Shown here piece by piece: positions 47,001 to 56,249 of a stretch of DNA of 64,000 nt. The stretch's first letter is position 1; each line of letters begins with the position of its first letter. The translations under genes and the position numbers were made by a program. Where the stretch lies: NCBI GenBank assembly GCA_013215095.1, contig JABSPM010000095.1:1-64000 (forward strand), written 5' to 3'. The stretch is from Flavobacteriaceae bacterium (GTDB lineage Bacteria; Bacteroidota; Bacteroidia; Flavobacteriales; Flavobacteriaceae). The notes beneath the pieces were generated by a model that had not been told where the DNA came from, made no database searches, and saw only the letters and a list, made by a program, of their open reading frames with translations.

Positions 47001-49038
47001 TTTGTACTCTGTCTAACCAAAATTCCTTTTTGACGGCTGACTCAGAGGACTCCCAAATGGTATTGATACTTCCAAAATTAATTCGGTCAAGTAGTTTAGC
47101 ACGTTTGTCTTCATTCAAAATGAAAAGCATTAAAGCTTCTTCTAAAGTCAACACCTCGCTAAACACGGCTCCCAAATAATCTCCCTCATATGAAGTTGTA
47201 AACTTCACTGGATTTTTAACTGATGATGCAATGGTATCAATCCAAACAAAAGCTTGAGAAAAACGCAAAATATTTTGCTCTAAATCAGAAGCATCAGTAT
47301 TCAATATACCCTGAATAGATTTGCCTATTAACTTGTTTAAAATATTATTTATTACACCAAATGACTTCGAAAAAACCTCATTTTTAAACCAATTTTGAAG
47401 ACTTTCTACGTTATATGTTGGTAAATTTTCAACATGTAACACCACTTGCTCGGCTCTTCTTTTCTTACCTAATGAGACTAATTTAAAACTTGTCTGTTTT
47501 TCTTTTCTATAATCTTGTAGCTCTTGAATTAATTCTTTCGAAGAATTAAAGTATGCATAAATAGATTCTTGAAAAATTTCTCTACCATTTACTAAGGTAT
47601 TTGATAATGATGCAATAGCTACTTCATCATTAATTGTGTTTAGTAATTGATCGATATACTCATTTAATTTCTCTTTATTTTGTGCAGAAATTACTATAGG
47701 CCATTTATAATCTTCCGGATAGTTGTGATCATTTTTACGAGGTTCTGGTGCATTACCTAAGATGGCATGAACATTTGCTCCGGTCATACTAAATGCACTA
47801 ATCCCGATATGTCTTTCTGCATCATCCCAAACTGTATTTTCTTTTACAGGAACAATTGGTTTTTCATTTCATTTAAACGCTGGGTTTAAATGTTCTAAGT
47901 GTAATCCTGGTGGTATCATTTTATGCTTAAGTACCAATAAGGATTTCACTAATGATGCTACTCCTGCTGCTGGCTCTAAATGACCAATATTTGATTTTAC
48001 TGATCCTGTTAAAAGTGGTTTTGATGGTGATATTGAAGTACCAAATACATTGTAAAGTGCCTCTAATTCCACAGGATCACCTAAGTAAGTTCCTGTACCA
48101 TGTGCTTCAATATATCCTATATCTTCTGGTAACAGCCCTGCTTTATCTATACAGTCTTTAATGAGTATCTCTTGGGCTTTACCATTAGGAGCCGTTAAAC
48201 CATTACTACGGCCGTCATGGTTTGTAGCAGTAGCTTCTACTACACCGTAAATATAGTCACCATCTCTCTCTGCATCTTCTAATCTTTTTAATAATAAAAC
48301 ACCAACACCTTCTCCTCTAATGTAACCATCTGCATCTTTAGAAAACGTTTGACAAGCAGCAGATTTAGAAAGTGCTCCCATTTGTGATAATGCTACTAAT
48401 CCGTTAGGAGATAATACACAGTTTACTCCTCCTGATAACGCATAGTCACATTCACCACTTATTAAACTTTGACTTGCTAAATGCAAGGTCATTAACGATG
48501 ATGAACAAATGGTATCAATCTGTAATGTTGGCCCTTTTAATCCTAATAAATAGGCAACTCTACCAGCCGAAATAGCATTCGCATTCCCCAAAGAGTTAGA
48601 AGCTGTAAATCCTTCTACTCCATTTGGTGCGATGTCAAAATCGTGATAATCACGATAGCTCACTCCAAAGAATGCCCCTGTTCTTTCTTTAATAGTATCT
48701 ACCCTGTATCCTGCATTTTGAATACTGTTCCAAGACGATTGTATTAATAATCGGTGTTGCGGATCTATATCTGCAACCTCTTTTTCAGACATTCCGAAGA
48801 TACTAGGGCAAAAATCAAAGACATCAGATATAAAGCCTGCCCTGTCTACATAAGTCTTACCTTGCCCACCTTCAGGATCATAATAGTATGAATGATCCCA
48901 ACGGTCTTCTGGAATTTTTACTATACCGTTTTTCTTATTTATAAGTGCATCCCAAAATTGATCGGGACCATTAGACTCAGCTGGAAACTTACAGTCTAAA
49001 CCAATAACGGCAATTTTATTTTTTTTATTCGTGATCAT
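44020..49038 (-). CDS. PKS KS-(degenerate AT)-DH-KR-ACP, interrupted by in-frame TGA
   Basis: One 1673-codon frame broken only by TGA at 47871-47869, directly after HLNPAFK, where homologues normally have Trp (WNEKPI-like context). The frame stays open on both sides (389 codons before; an ATG at 47787 starts the second open part). Domains: ketosynthase ~1-430 (TICSSSL, EAHGTGT, SNIGHLEPAAG), remnant AT ~540-640 where GHSxGEY reads TSYEGDY and the C-terminal half is gone, dehydratase (HTVNGAYIFP; DSCMH), ketoreductase (GGLGQMG; YTSSIAS; GYSSANLLLD) and ACP (ELGLDSVHSL). It would build an alpha,beta-unsaturated acyl chain using malonyl supplied in trans. With termination at TGA, the KS loses its last ~40 residues. 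Confidence 0.85.
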
Positions 49039-49066
49039 TTTTTCTAATCTTTAAGATAGTGTGCTT

Positions 49067-52000
49067 TTAATCTTCTAATAATCCTTTTAAGAAATCATCA
49101 TCTACTCCTTGCACACTTTTATTCTCTGTTTCATTATTGGTTTGTGATTTAATTTCAAATTCACACAAATAATTTGCCAATTGGCTCACTGTAGAATAAC
49201 TCCAAACAATTGTTGGTTCAATATTTATTGCGTATTTCTCATTAAGATCACTTACAAAACGAATGGATAGCGATGAATCTAATCCGTATTCTGAGAACGA
49301 TGTATTGGCTGTAAATTGACTACTATCAATACCTGCTTCTTTCTCTAGCCAACTATAAATCCATTGTTCTAGATTATATATGTCTTTTTGAAGTAATGCA
49401 CTTTTTGTATTTGATTGACTTGAAGCTTTCTCTTCTGCTATTTCAGAGAAATTGTTTAGTTCTTCTGAGTCAATTCCCTTAACATTTTGTCTAAGTTCTG
49501 ATGCCTCTTGCGTTTCAATACTTCTTAAATCTCGGAAAGGAGATGTTACAATTTCATTAAGGTCTGGTTGGGTATAAATAACCTCATGCCCGTTTAGCAA
49601 TTTATTAAAGTTAGCTTCAAAATTTTCTTTATCAATTCTAGCTCTATCGATATCTAATACACTCAAGGCGGTTGTATTTATCTTGTCTTTAATCCAATTT
49701 TTAGCCATTGGCGACAATTCATCACCACACATTAGAGCTATACACTGGTAAGTAATAATTTCACCAAAAGCATACTTATCATACTTAACATCATTTAAGT
49801 CTGAATTCACGCCTCGCTTACTCAACTGTTGATTAATGAATCGTTTTGTTTCACTTTTAACTGATACAGACTTATTCGATAAAAAGTCAATCGTTTGCGC
49901 TATACTCTCGTCAGATCTTCCTCCTAAGTCGGCAATTAACGACTCTGATGGACCTTCAAAAATTCTTAATACTCGCATATCTCTAAATAACTGTGCGATA
50001 CCGTTATGTTCTGAATACCCTCTTGCCGCAGTAATTTGCATTAGGAAATCTACTGCGTCCCATGTTTCTTCTGTTGAAAATATTTTACCAGCACTAATTA
50101 ACATATCTGGAATTATCTCTCCTTCATCTTTCCAATTAATAAGCTTGGTTTGGTAATTTTCAATGATTTCTAAGACGCATAATATTTCATTTAGTTGTTT
50201 AATTACAACTGGCTGATCGATTAGTAATCCAGAATTAACTTTTCTGTTTTCTGCCCATCTCTTTGATCTTGCTAATACGGTTTTTAAAACACCTATACAC
50301 ATAGAGTTAATAGCTATTCTTCCCATAGCCACAACTTCGCGTAACACTTCAGATCCCTTACCAATTGCACCTAATACATGAGTATCAGGAACTGAAACAC
50401 TATCCATTATAAAATGACCTTGTACAGAACCGCGCATTCCCATTGTCATACATTCTTCAATATGCTTTAAACCCGGTAAACCTTTTTCTACTAGAAAAGC
50501 AGATTGCCCTAGGTATTTTCCATTTTCATCTTTAGTATGAGCTATTACTGTTAAACAACTTGACCATGAAGAAGATCCTACCCAACATTTTTCACCATTT
50601 AATACCCAACTTCCATCAAATTGTCTTTGAGCAAATGTTTTACCTGCATTAGGATTGCTTCCTGCACTTGGTTCACTTAAAGCAAAGCTGGCAGTCCCTT
50701 TTCCTGAAATTAAGTCTTTAAGAATGTTTTCTTTTATTTCATCATTTGCGAATTCTAAAATTGGTTGTAACCCTAAAACATTGTGAAGACTTAAAAATAA
50801 TGTTAAGGTTAAATCTGAAGATGAAATCGTTTCTATAACCGTTCTTGCTTGCGACCACTTATAACCTAATCCTCCATATTCTTGAGGAATTAACATTCCC
50901 ATGAGCCCCATTTTAGCAAACTCAGACATTACATAAGGTGGTATACTACGTCTTTCATCTATGGTATAACTATCTACTCGTGTTTGCAAGAAGTATTGCA
51001 ATTCTTTAACCATCGCATCTACATCTTTTTGATCTACAGAGGTTAAATTATTACGCTTTTTATTTGTAGGCTTTGTTGCTAATGATGAAACATGTAGTAT
51101 TTTATCCCATCCATTAAGTTCTGTTCTTTTTTTAGATAATCGTCTTTGAATTTTTCCACTAGTAGTTCGTGGAACTCTCATTGGTGGAACATATAATATA
51201 GTATCTACTATTACACCGTAATCTTTTAATACGGCATGACGTATCGCTTTAGAGTAATCATCGAACTTTGGCGCTTTTATTGATGCTCTTGTCAGCTCTT
51301 GAACAATCACACAAGTTTCGTTTCCGTCTTTATTAACAGCAAAGGCTGCGGTACCATCTACTCTAAGGTCGGGATGAGAATTAAAAGCACTTGTTTCAAT
51401 ATCATGTGGATAATAATTTAAACCTCTTATTATTATAAGGTCTTTAATTCTGCCTGCTATATAAAGTTCTCCATCTTCCCCTTTAAAAGCTAAATCTCCT
51501 GTTCTTAGATAAGTTGTCTCGTTTGATTTTGAGTAAAAATACCCCTCTTTTGTAGCGGCTTCATTTTCATAATATCCAGCGGTAACTGATGGTCCTGAAT
51601 ACCACAACTCACCAATTTGATATGACTCTAAAGTCTTAACCTTATCTATGCTATTTGGTTGTGTGGCCTCAAAGTTTGCAAAATCTACGATATCTACCTC
51701 ATGGTTTGATATTACCGTGCTATTACCTACAAGATATACGCTATCTTCAGAATTGTCTATTTCTATATTAGTTTCTAAATAACCACTATGAAGAATAGTA
51801 ACTTTATTATTTTTTAAATCTTCTTTATGAACTTTCAACCATTTAAGGTTACCTCCCACTGGTAAGACTGATACGGTTAAGGTAGCTTCGGCTAATCCAT
51901 AACCAGGTGCTACAACGTTATTGGCTACACCAAATAATGAAATGGCATTATGAAAGTGAGAAACAGTTTTAAAACGAATTGGTTCAGCTCCAGAAGCACA

Positions 52001-52936
52001 TATTTTTAAACTTTCTAAATTAATATCTGATCTTGAATTAGTTTCACTAAGCTCTTTCTTTAATTCAAACAATTTATCAGCTACTAATTGAAGTGCAAAA
52101 TTAGGACCTCCTGTATGAGTGCCTTTCCATTTGGTTATGGCACGAACCCAATTTAAGGGTCTACTCATAAAATCTTCAGGTCTTAATAAATAAATTGTAC
52201 CATTTATATAGATATTATGTGCTATATATAATATAAGTCCCATATCATGATAAAATGGAAGCCAACTAACAAGAATACTTTTCTCTGACGATTTAAGTCG
52301 TTCCTTATTTTCTTTTAAATTTGCTATTAACGAATTTTGAGTAACTACGACTCCTTTTGGGTCACCAGTTGAACCTGATGTATATTGTAAAAATGCCGTT
52401 GGATGAATATCAGGCTCATTATTAACTGCATTAGCCGCAGCCTCACTCGCATCAAAATGCATTACTTTAAATAGTAATATTTTGCTCAAGGCTTCAGATC
52501 TATTTAATGATTTACTTAAAATAGATTCATTTAGTTTACTAGTAATGATAGCAACAGGTTCACAAATTTGAGCTATATTTTCCCATTTATCTAGAGGTTT
52601 TGATCGTCCAGGGCTATTTAGAGGCACAGGAATGGCTCCAACCCACTGACAAGCCATAAATGCAATGACAAACTCATAGCTTTGATTAAATATCAACAAA
52701 CAACGATCACCTCGCTTAATGCCGTTGTTTTTAAATAAAAGTGCATTACTTTTAACTTGTTTTAGTAATTCTGAATAGGTTATTGGTCTATGCTCAAGGT
52801 TTATATCTACATCACTAAAGGCAATTTTATTGGGATGATTTTGACTTCCTTGTATTAAGAAATCTATCAGACACTTATTATTAATTAATGGTTTTTGAGT
52901 GTCTTTAGATTCATATATAGTTTGAGATGCATTCAT
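49067..52936 (-). CDS. Starter loading protein: fatty acyl-AMP ligase-acyl-CoA dehydrogenase-ACP
   Basis: 1289 residues. A FAAL domain (~20-625) has YTSGSTGDPKGVV, SWLPFYHDMGL (FAAL-type) and GYGLAEATL. An acyl-CoA dehydrogenase domain (~640-1030) has FALSEPSAGSN and RIFEGPSESLI with the catalytic Glu position. An ACP (~1200-1275, YGLDSSL) ends it. Expected action: a fatty acid is adenylated and loaded onto the ACP, then alpha,beta-desaturated while ACP-bound. This replaces the salicylate starter of yersiniabactin and pyochelin. Micacocidin biosynthesis also starts with a FAAL-loaded fatty acid, but without this dehydrogenase fusion as far as I recall. Confidence 0.92.
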   Translation of the reverse strand: MNASQTIYESKDTQKPLINNKCLIDFLIQGSQNHPNKIAFSDVDINLEHRPITYSELLKQVKSNALLFKNNGIKRGDRCLLIFNQSYEFVIAFMACQWVGAIPVPLNSPGRSKPLDKWENIAQICEPVAIITSKLNESILSKSLNRSEALSKILLFKVMHFDASEAAANAVNNEPDIHPTAFLQYTSGSTGDPKGVVVTQNSLIANLKENKERLKSSEKSILVSWLPFYHDMGLILYIAHNIYINGTIYLLRPEDFMSRPLNWVRAITKWKGTHTGGPNFALQLVADKLFELKKELSETNSRSDINLESLKICASGAEPIRFKTVSHFHNAISLFGVANNVVAPGYGLAEATLTVSVLPVGGNLKWLKVHKEDLKNNKVTILHSGYLETNIEIDNSEDSVYLVGNSTVISNHEVDIVDFANFEATQPNSIDKVKTLESYQIGELWYSGPSVTAGYYENEAATKEGYFYSKSNETTYLRTGDLAFKGEDGELYIAGRIKDLIIIRGLNYYPHDIETSAFNSHPDLRVDGTAAFAVNKDGNETCVIVQELTRASIKAPKFDDYSKAIRHAVLKDYGVIVDTILYVPPMRVPRTTSGKIQRRLSKKRTELNGWDKILHVSSLATKPTNKKRNNLTSVDQKDVDAMVKELQYFLQTRVDSYTIDERRSIPPYVMSEFAKMGLMGMLIPQEYGGLGYKWSQARTVIETISSSDLTLTLFLSLHNVLGLQPILEFANDEIKENILKDLISGKGTASFALSEPSAGSNPNAGKTFAQRQFDGSWVLNGEKCWVGSSSWSSCLTVIAHTKDENGKYLGQSAFLVEKGLPGLKHIEECMTMGMRGSVQGHFIMDSVSVPDTHVLGAIGKGSEVLREVVAMGRIAINSMCIGVLKTVLARSKRWAENRKVNSGLLIDQPVVIKQLNEILCVLEIIENYQTKLINWKDEGEIIPDMLISAGKIFSTEETWDAVDFLMQITAARGYSEHNGIAQLFRDMRVLRIFEGPSESLIADLGGRSDESIAQTIDFLSNKSVSVKSETKRFINQQLSKRGVNSDLNDVKYDKYAFGEIITYQCIALMCGDELSPMAKNWIKDKINTTALSVLDIDRARIDKENFEANFNKLLNGHEVIYTQPDLNEIVTSPFRDLRSIETQEASELRQNVKGIDSEELNNFSEIAEEKASSQSNTKSALLQKDIYNLEQWIYSWLEKEAGIDSSQFTANTSFSEYGLDSSLSIRFVSDLNEKYAINIEPTIVWSYSTVSQLANYLCEFEIKSQTNNETENKSVQGVDDDFLKGLLED

Positions 52937-52941
52937 TTTAC

Positions 52942-54426
52942 TTAATTTTTCGCAATTTCATTAGTGTGAATAATGTTATATGCTTTTTGATCTACTTCTT
53001 TAGTTAGTTTATTATATTCTTTTGCTTTTCCAGGCCAGTTATTTACAATAGTTTCTCCTTGTTTATACCAACTATTTTTCACCAGTGCCCATGCTGTTTT
53101 CTTTAATCGATCATTAACGTCTTTTGTAAAGTCATTTTGAAAATCTTCCTTGACATCCATAGATAGAATGTTATCATTAGATAACAACTTCACACACTTG
53201 GTTATGTAATTCGATTGACTTTCTATCATTAAAATAACTGAGCTATGACCAAGGTTGGTATTTGGTCCATACATCATAAATAAGTTAGGGAATCCTGATG
53301 TAGCAATACCTAAATAGGTATCTGTAGATTTCTCCCAAGCTTTGTCAATAGTTTTACCATTTACACCTGTAATTTTTAGGTCTTTTAAAAATGGATGACT
53401 TTCAAAACCTGTAGCATAAATTAACGCATCTAATTCCACTACACCCCCAGAATTTGTTACAATTCCGTTTTCTACAAAATGTGATATTCCATCAACATTA
53501 ACGTCTACATGGCTCTTAGATAAGGCCGGATAATAGTTGTCTGACAATAACACCCTATTGGCACCTATTGGATAATTAGGTGTAAGTTTGGCTAATAATT
53601 CCGGATCTTTTATTGATTTTTTTAAGTGACCCATACTGAAGTTTTGCCACATCTTTTTCCAAGTTTTATTTTGCCCCATGACATGGTAAAACATACCATT
53701 AAAGGTGTTATTTAAATTTCGTTCCCATTTTAGTAAAAATGGATACTTTTTAAATTTAAGTCTATCTTTATCGCTATACGGATTGTTTTTCTTTGGAAGC
53801 ATCCATTTCGCAGTACGTTGGAAAACGGTTAATTCTTTAACAGAATCAACAATTTCTGGTATAAACTGAATAGCACTTGCTGCATTTCCAATTACTCCCA
53901 CTCTTTTCCCTTCTAAGTTGTAATTGTGATTCCATCTAACAGAATGCCAAGTAGTACCTTTAAAGCTTTCTTTACCTTTAAAACTAGGGGTTTTTGGATG
54001 GTGCAATTGACCAATTGCCGTAATCAATGCTCGAGTTCTATACTCAGAACCATCCTTAGTCTTTAATTCCCAACAACCAAAATCTTCATTAAAATTAGAC
54101 GATTGAAATTCTTTATTGTAATGGATAAAGTCCTCTAATCCATTTTTCTTTATATTTAATTTTAGATACTCTAAAATTTGAGCTTGTCCAGACCATTTCT
54201 TATCCCAATCTGTATAAGGCTCAAAAGAATAGCTGTACAGAGCGGAAGGCACATCACACTCAGCTCCCGGATACGTATTATCTCTCCAAGTACCACCAAA
54301 GTCATTTGCCTTTTCTAAAATTATAAACGATGAAACACCTTGTTTTTTTAAACTAATTGCCATTGCTATGCCTGAAAATCCAGATCCTACAATAATAGCC
54401 TCGTAAAGGGTGGTATTTGAATTCAC
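52942..54426 (-). CDS. Baeyer-Villiger-type flavin monooxygenase
   Basis: 494 residues. An N-terminal FAD motif GSGFSG (~13-18), a second nucleotide-binding loop GNAASA, and between them FKGTTWHSVRW, which fits the BVMO fingerprint FxGxxxHxxxW. It inserts one oxygen from O2 with NADPH, giving an ester from a ketone, or oxidises N or S in related enzymes. It lies 5 nt before the loading protein gene, so it belongs to the pathway. The beta-keto group left by the second KS is a possible substrate; that is inference. Confidence 0.88.
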   Translation of the reverse strand: MNSNTTLYEAIIVGSGFSGIAMAISLKKQGVSSFIILEKANDFGGTWRDNTYPGAECDVPSALYSYSFEPYTDWDKKWSGQAQILEYLKLNIKKNGLEDFIHYNKEFQSSNFNEDFGCWELKTKDGSEYRTRALITAIGQLHHPKTPSFKGKESFKGTTWHSVRWNHNYNLEGKRVGVIGNAASAIQFIPEIVDSVKELTVFQRTAKWMLPKKNNPYSDKDRLKFKKYPFLLKWERNLNNTFNGMFYHVMGQNKTWKKMWQNFSMGHLKKSIKDPELLAKLTPNYPIGANRVLLSDNYYPALSKSHVDVNVDGISHFVENGIVTNSGGVVELDALIYATGFESHPFLKDLKITGVNGKTIDKAWEKSTDTYLGIATSGFPNLFMMYGPNTNLGHSSVILMIESQSNYITKCVKLLSNDNILSMDVKEDFQNDFTKDVNDRLKKTAWALVKNSWYKQGETIVNNWPGKAKEYNKLTKEVDQKAYNIIHTNEIAKN

Positions 54427-54435
54427 TTTTAAAGT

Positions 54436-54858
54436 TTATTTATTTGGCTGTATTATCAAGTTTTTTAAGCGATCTTTCTCATAAAAAACAAGAACAAAGT
54501 TTAGTATAGAAACTAACATTCCTGAAGCAAAAAAGCCTATATGAACCGGTGGCATATCATGTATAATATGGATTAAGAAAATATTTACTGAAAATGGCAG
54601 ATAAAACAATAAGCCAATCCACCAATATTTTTTAGTTATTAAAAGAACACCTGCAATAATCTGTGCAATTCGAACCACATAACCCAAATAACTTAGCATA
54701 ATGGCATCATGTAAATTCTTAAATGTATCTCCAAATAATAAAATACCTTCGCTTTGTGGGTCATAACCGTTGGCAAATATCTCGTAAGTACTCATTATAC
54801 CAAAGAGCAGAATCATTACGGCAAAAACATATCTTAATATTGTCATTAACTTTCTCAT
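54436..54858 (-). CDS. Small DoxX-like membrane protein
   Basis: 140 residues from ATG 54858 (MRKLMTILRYV); an in-frame ATG 36 nt upstream would add a polar leader and is less likely. Four membrane helices are visible. The pattern is DoxX/DoxD-like, but no diagnostic motif is certain. It starts the biosynthetic part of the minus-strand operon, 9 nt before the monooxygenase gene. Function unknown; membrane support of redox chemistry or export is possible. Confidence 0.75.
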   Translation of the reverse strand: MRKLMTILRYVFAVMILLFGIMSTYEIFANGYDPQSEGILLFGDTFKNLHDAIMLSYLGYVVRIAQIIAGVLLITKKYWWIGLLFYLPFSVNIFLIHIIHDMPPVHIGFFASGMLVSILNFVLVFYEKDRLKNLIIQPNK

Positions 54859-54915
54859 AATATTTGTTTTTAGTTTATTGCACTTAAGCAACATACGTTA
54901 TTTATGTATTGGAAA

Positions 54916-54945
54916 GATGAGCATTTGGTAATGCAAATGCTCATC
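54916..54945 (-). terminator. Hairpin between uptake and biosynthesis genes
   Basis: A perfect 12-bp stem (GATGAGCATTTG with its complement) and 6-nt loop start 5 nt after the DUF4374 stop on the minus strand, followed by a short T-rich stretch. It may terminate or attenuate transcription from the receptor operon into the biosynthetic genes. The weak T run leaves room for an mRNA-stabilising role instead. Confidence 0.55.
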
Positions 54946-54949
54946 AATA

Positions 54950-56236
54950 TTATTTTAGCTTATAAATATTAGGAAACCCAGTTGTTGTTACTGCTTTAAG
55001 GTTGTCATTAAAATTGTTTAGGTTAACCTTATTAATATAATTGCTATCGCTAGTAAAGTAAGGTATATATGCATATCCATTTTCAAAATAACATCCAGCA
55101 GCTTTTCCAGCATTAGTATAAATATTACTAACTTGTGTTGCAGTTTTTGTATTTAAATCGAAACTCCACCAACGAAAAACTGGATCATTATTGAACGAAA
55201 ACGGGTTACTAGGATCTAATTGAGTGGGATCCAATACCGTTGCCATAAATTTTCCGTCACCGTAGTATTCAAAATTAGTAACAGGATTTCCATTCCCTTG
55301 TGATGCAGATTCTAAATCAAAATAATATGCAGGATCAAAGCTTGTCGCTCCGTTGTTAATTCTTAAAACACATGATGGTTTATTCATTAACTGCCTAGCA
55401 CCTCCAAATACATTATGGCATAGAACATAAATATCACCGTTTTCATCTTTATTCATGTAATATACACCTCCACCAGTATTCCAAGCTCCAGTAAAGGATC
55501 CTCTTGTATCTGAAATTACATTAACAATTGCCTGAGAATTATCTTGAGATGAATTATCTAATTGGTTTAAATCAATTACTAATATGTCACAAGTTGAGGT
55601 AGCTGGTGTAAACGAGTTGAAGTCAAACATGTGATACATTGCTGCATACATATAATTTCCATTAATTATAATTTCCGAAACACCATCGGCTTGTATAGTT
55701 GCACCTACACTCGGAAAATCAGTTACCTCGCCTACTCTAGAAATAGAAGACAAATCTATTTTTCCTGTTTTCACCATTGTTGTAGGATTAAAAATACTTA
55801 TACTACCAGTTCCCCCAACATATGCTACATTATCATCATGAAAAGCAATGTTCCCTTGAAACCCCAATTCTGGCACTTGTATTGAACCTGAATTTTGTAC
55901 TACATTTTCAATATTTAAAGTCCATTTTGTAATTTTTGTATTTAAATAATCATTAACATATACAGCTTCATTAAACTCATATACACCTCCTAAATGTGAT
56001 GCTGAAATTTCGTAAGCATTAGAATTACTCATTGTTCCCTCTACATTAGGAGAATCCATAATTTGCATATAAGCAGAAAATGTCATTCCGTCTGAATTAA
56101 TCGGTCTTGTAATTAAGGCATAATTTGCTGGTTCCTGTGATTTTGATCCGTCATCATCATTACTACATGATAGTAATGCTATAAACGCAAACATCAATAC
56201 AATTGATTTAATTTTAAAAGTGTTAATTGTTTTCAT
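54950..56236 (-). CDS. DUF4374 surface lipoprotein, XusB-like
   Basis: 428 residues from MKTINTF (an ATG 9 nt upstream is also possible). A lipoprotein signal ends at LLSCSNDDD, so Cys is lipidated and the Ser/Asp-rich start favours surface export. The rest is a beta-propeller-type DUF4374 domain. In Bacteroides thetaiotaomicron the XusB lipoprotein, which to my knowledge belongs to this family, binds ferric siderophore and works with the TonB receptor XusA. The same pairing here (gene directly after the receptor, 13 nt apart) points to siderophore capture. Confidence 0.85.
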   Translation of the reverse strand: MKTINTFKIKSIVLMFAFIALLSCSNDDDGSKSQEPANYALITRPINSDGMTFSAYMQIMDSPNVEGTMSNSNAYEISASHLGGVYEFNEAVYVNDYLNTKITKWTLNIENVVQNSGSIQVPELGFQGNIAFHDDNVAYVGGTGSISIFNPTTMVKTGKIDLSSISRVGEVTDFPSVGATIQADGVSEIIINGNYMYAAMYHMFDFNSFTPATSTCDILVIDLNQLDNSSQDNSQAIVNVISDTRGSFTGAWNTGGGVYYMNKDENGDIYVLCHNVFGGARQLMNKPSCVLRINNGATSFDPAYYFDLESASQGNGNPVTNFEYYGDGKFMATVLDPTQLDPSNPFSFNNDPVFRWWSFDLNTKTATQVSNIYTNAGKAAGCYFENGYAYIPYFTSDSNYINKVNLNNFNDNLKAVTTTGFPNIYKLK

Positions 56237-56249
56237 TAGATACATAATT

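Noticed and set aside
47869-47871. TGA recoded as Trp or selenocysteine
   Set aside because: TGA acts as an ordinary stop elsewhere in the window (for example the HAD gene), the site is not catalytic, and no selenocysteine insertion hairpin was seen.
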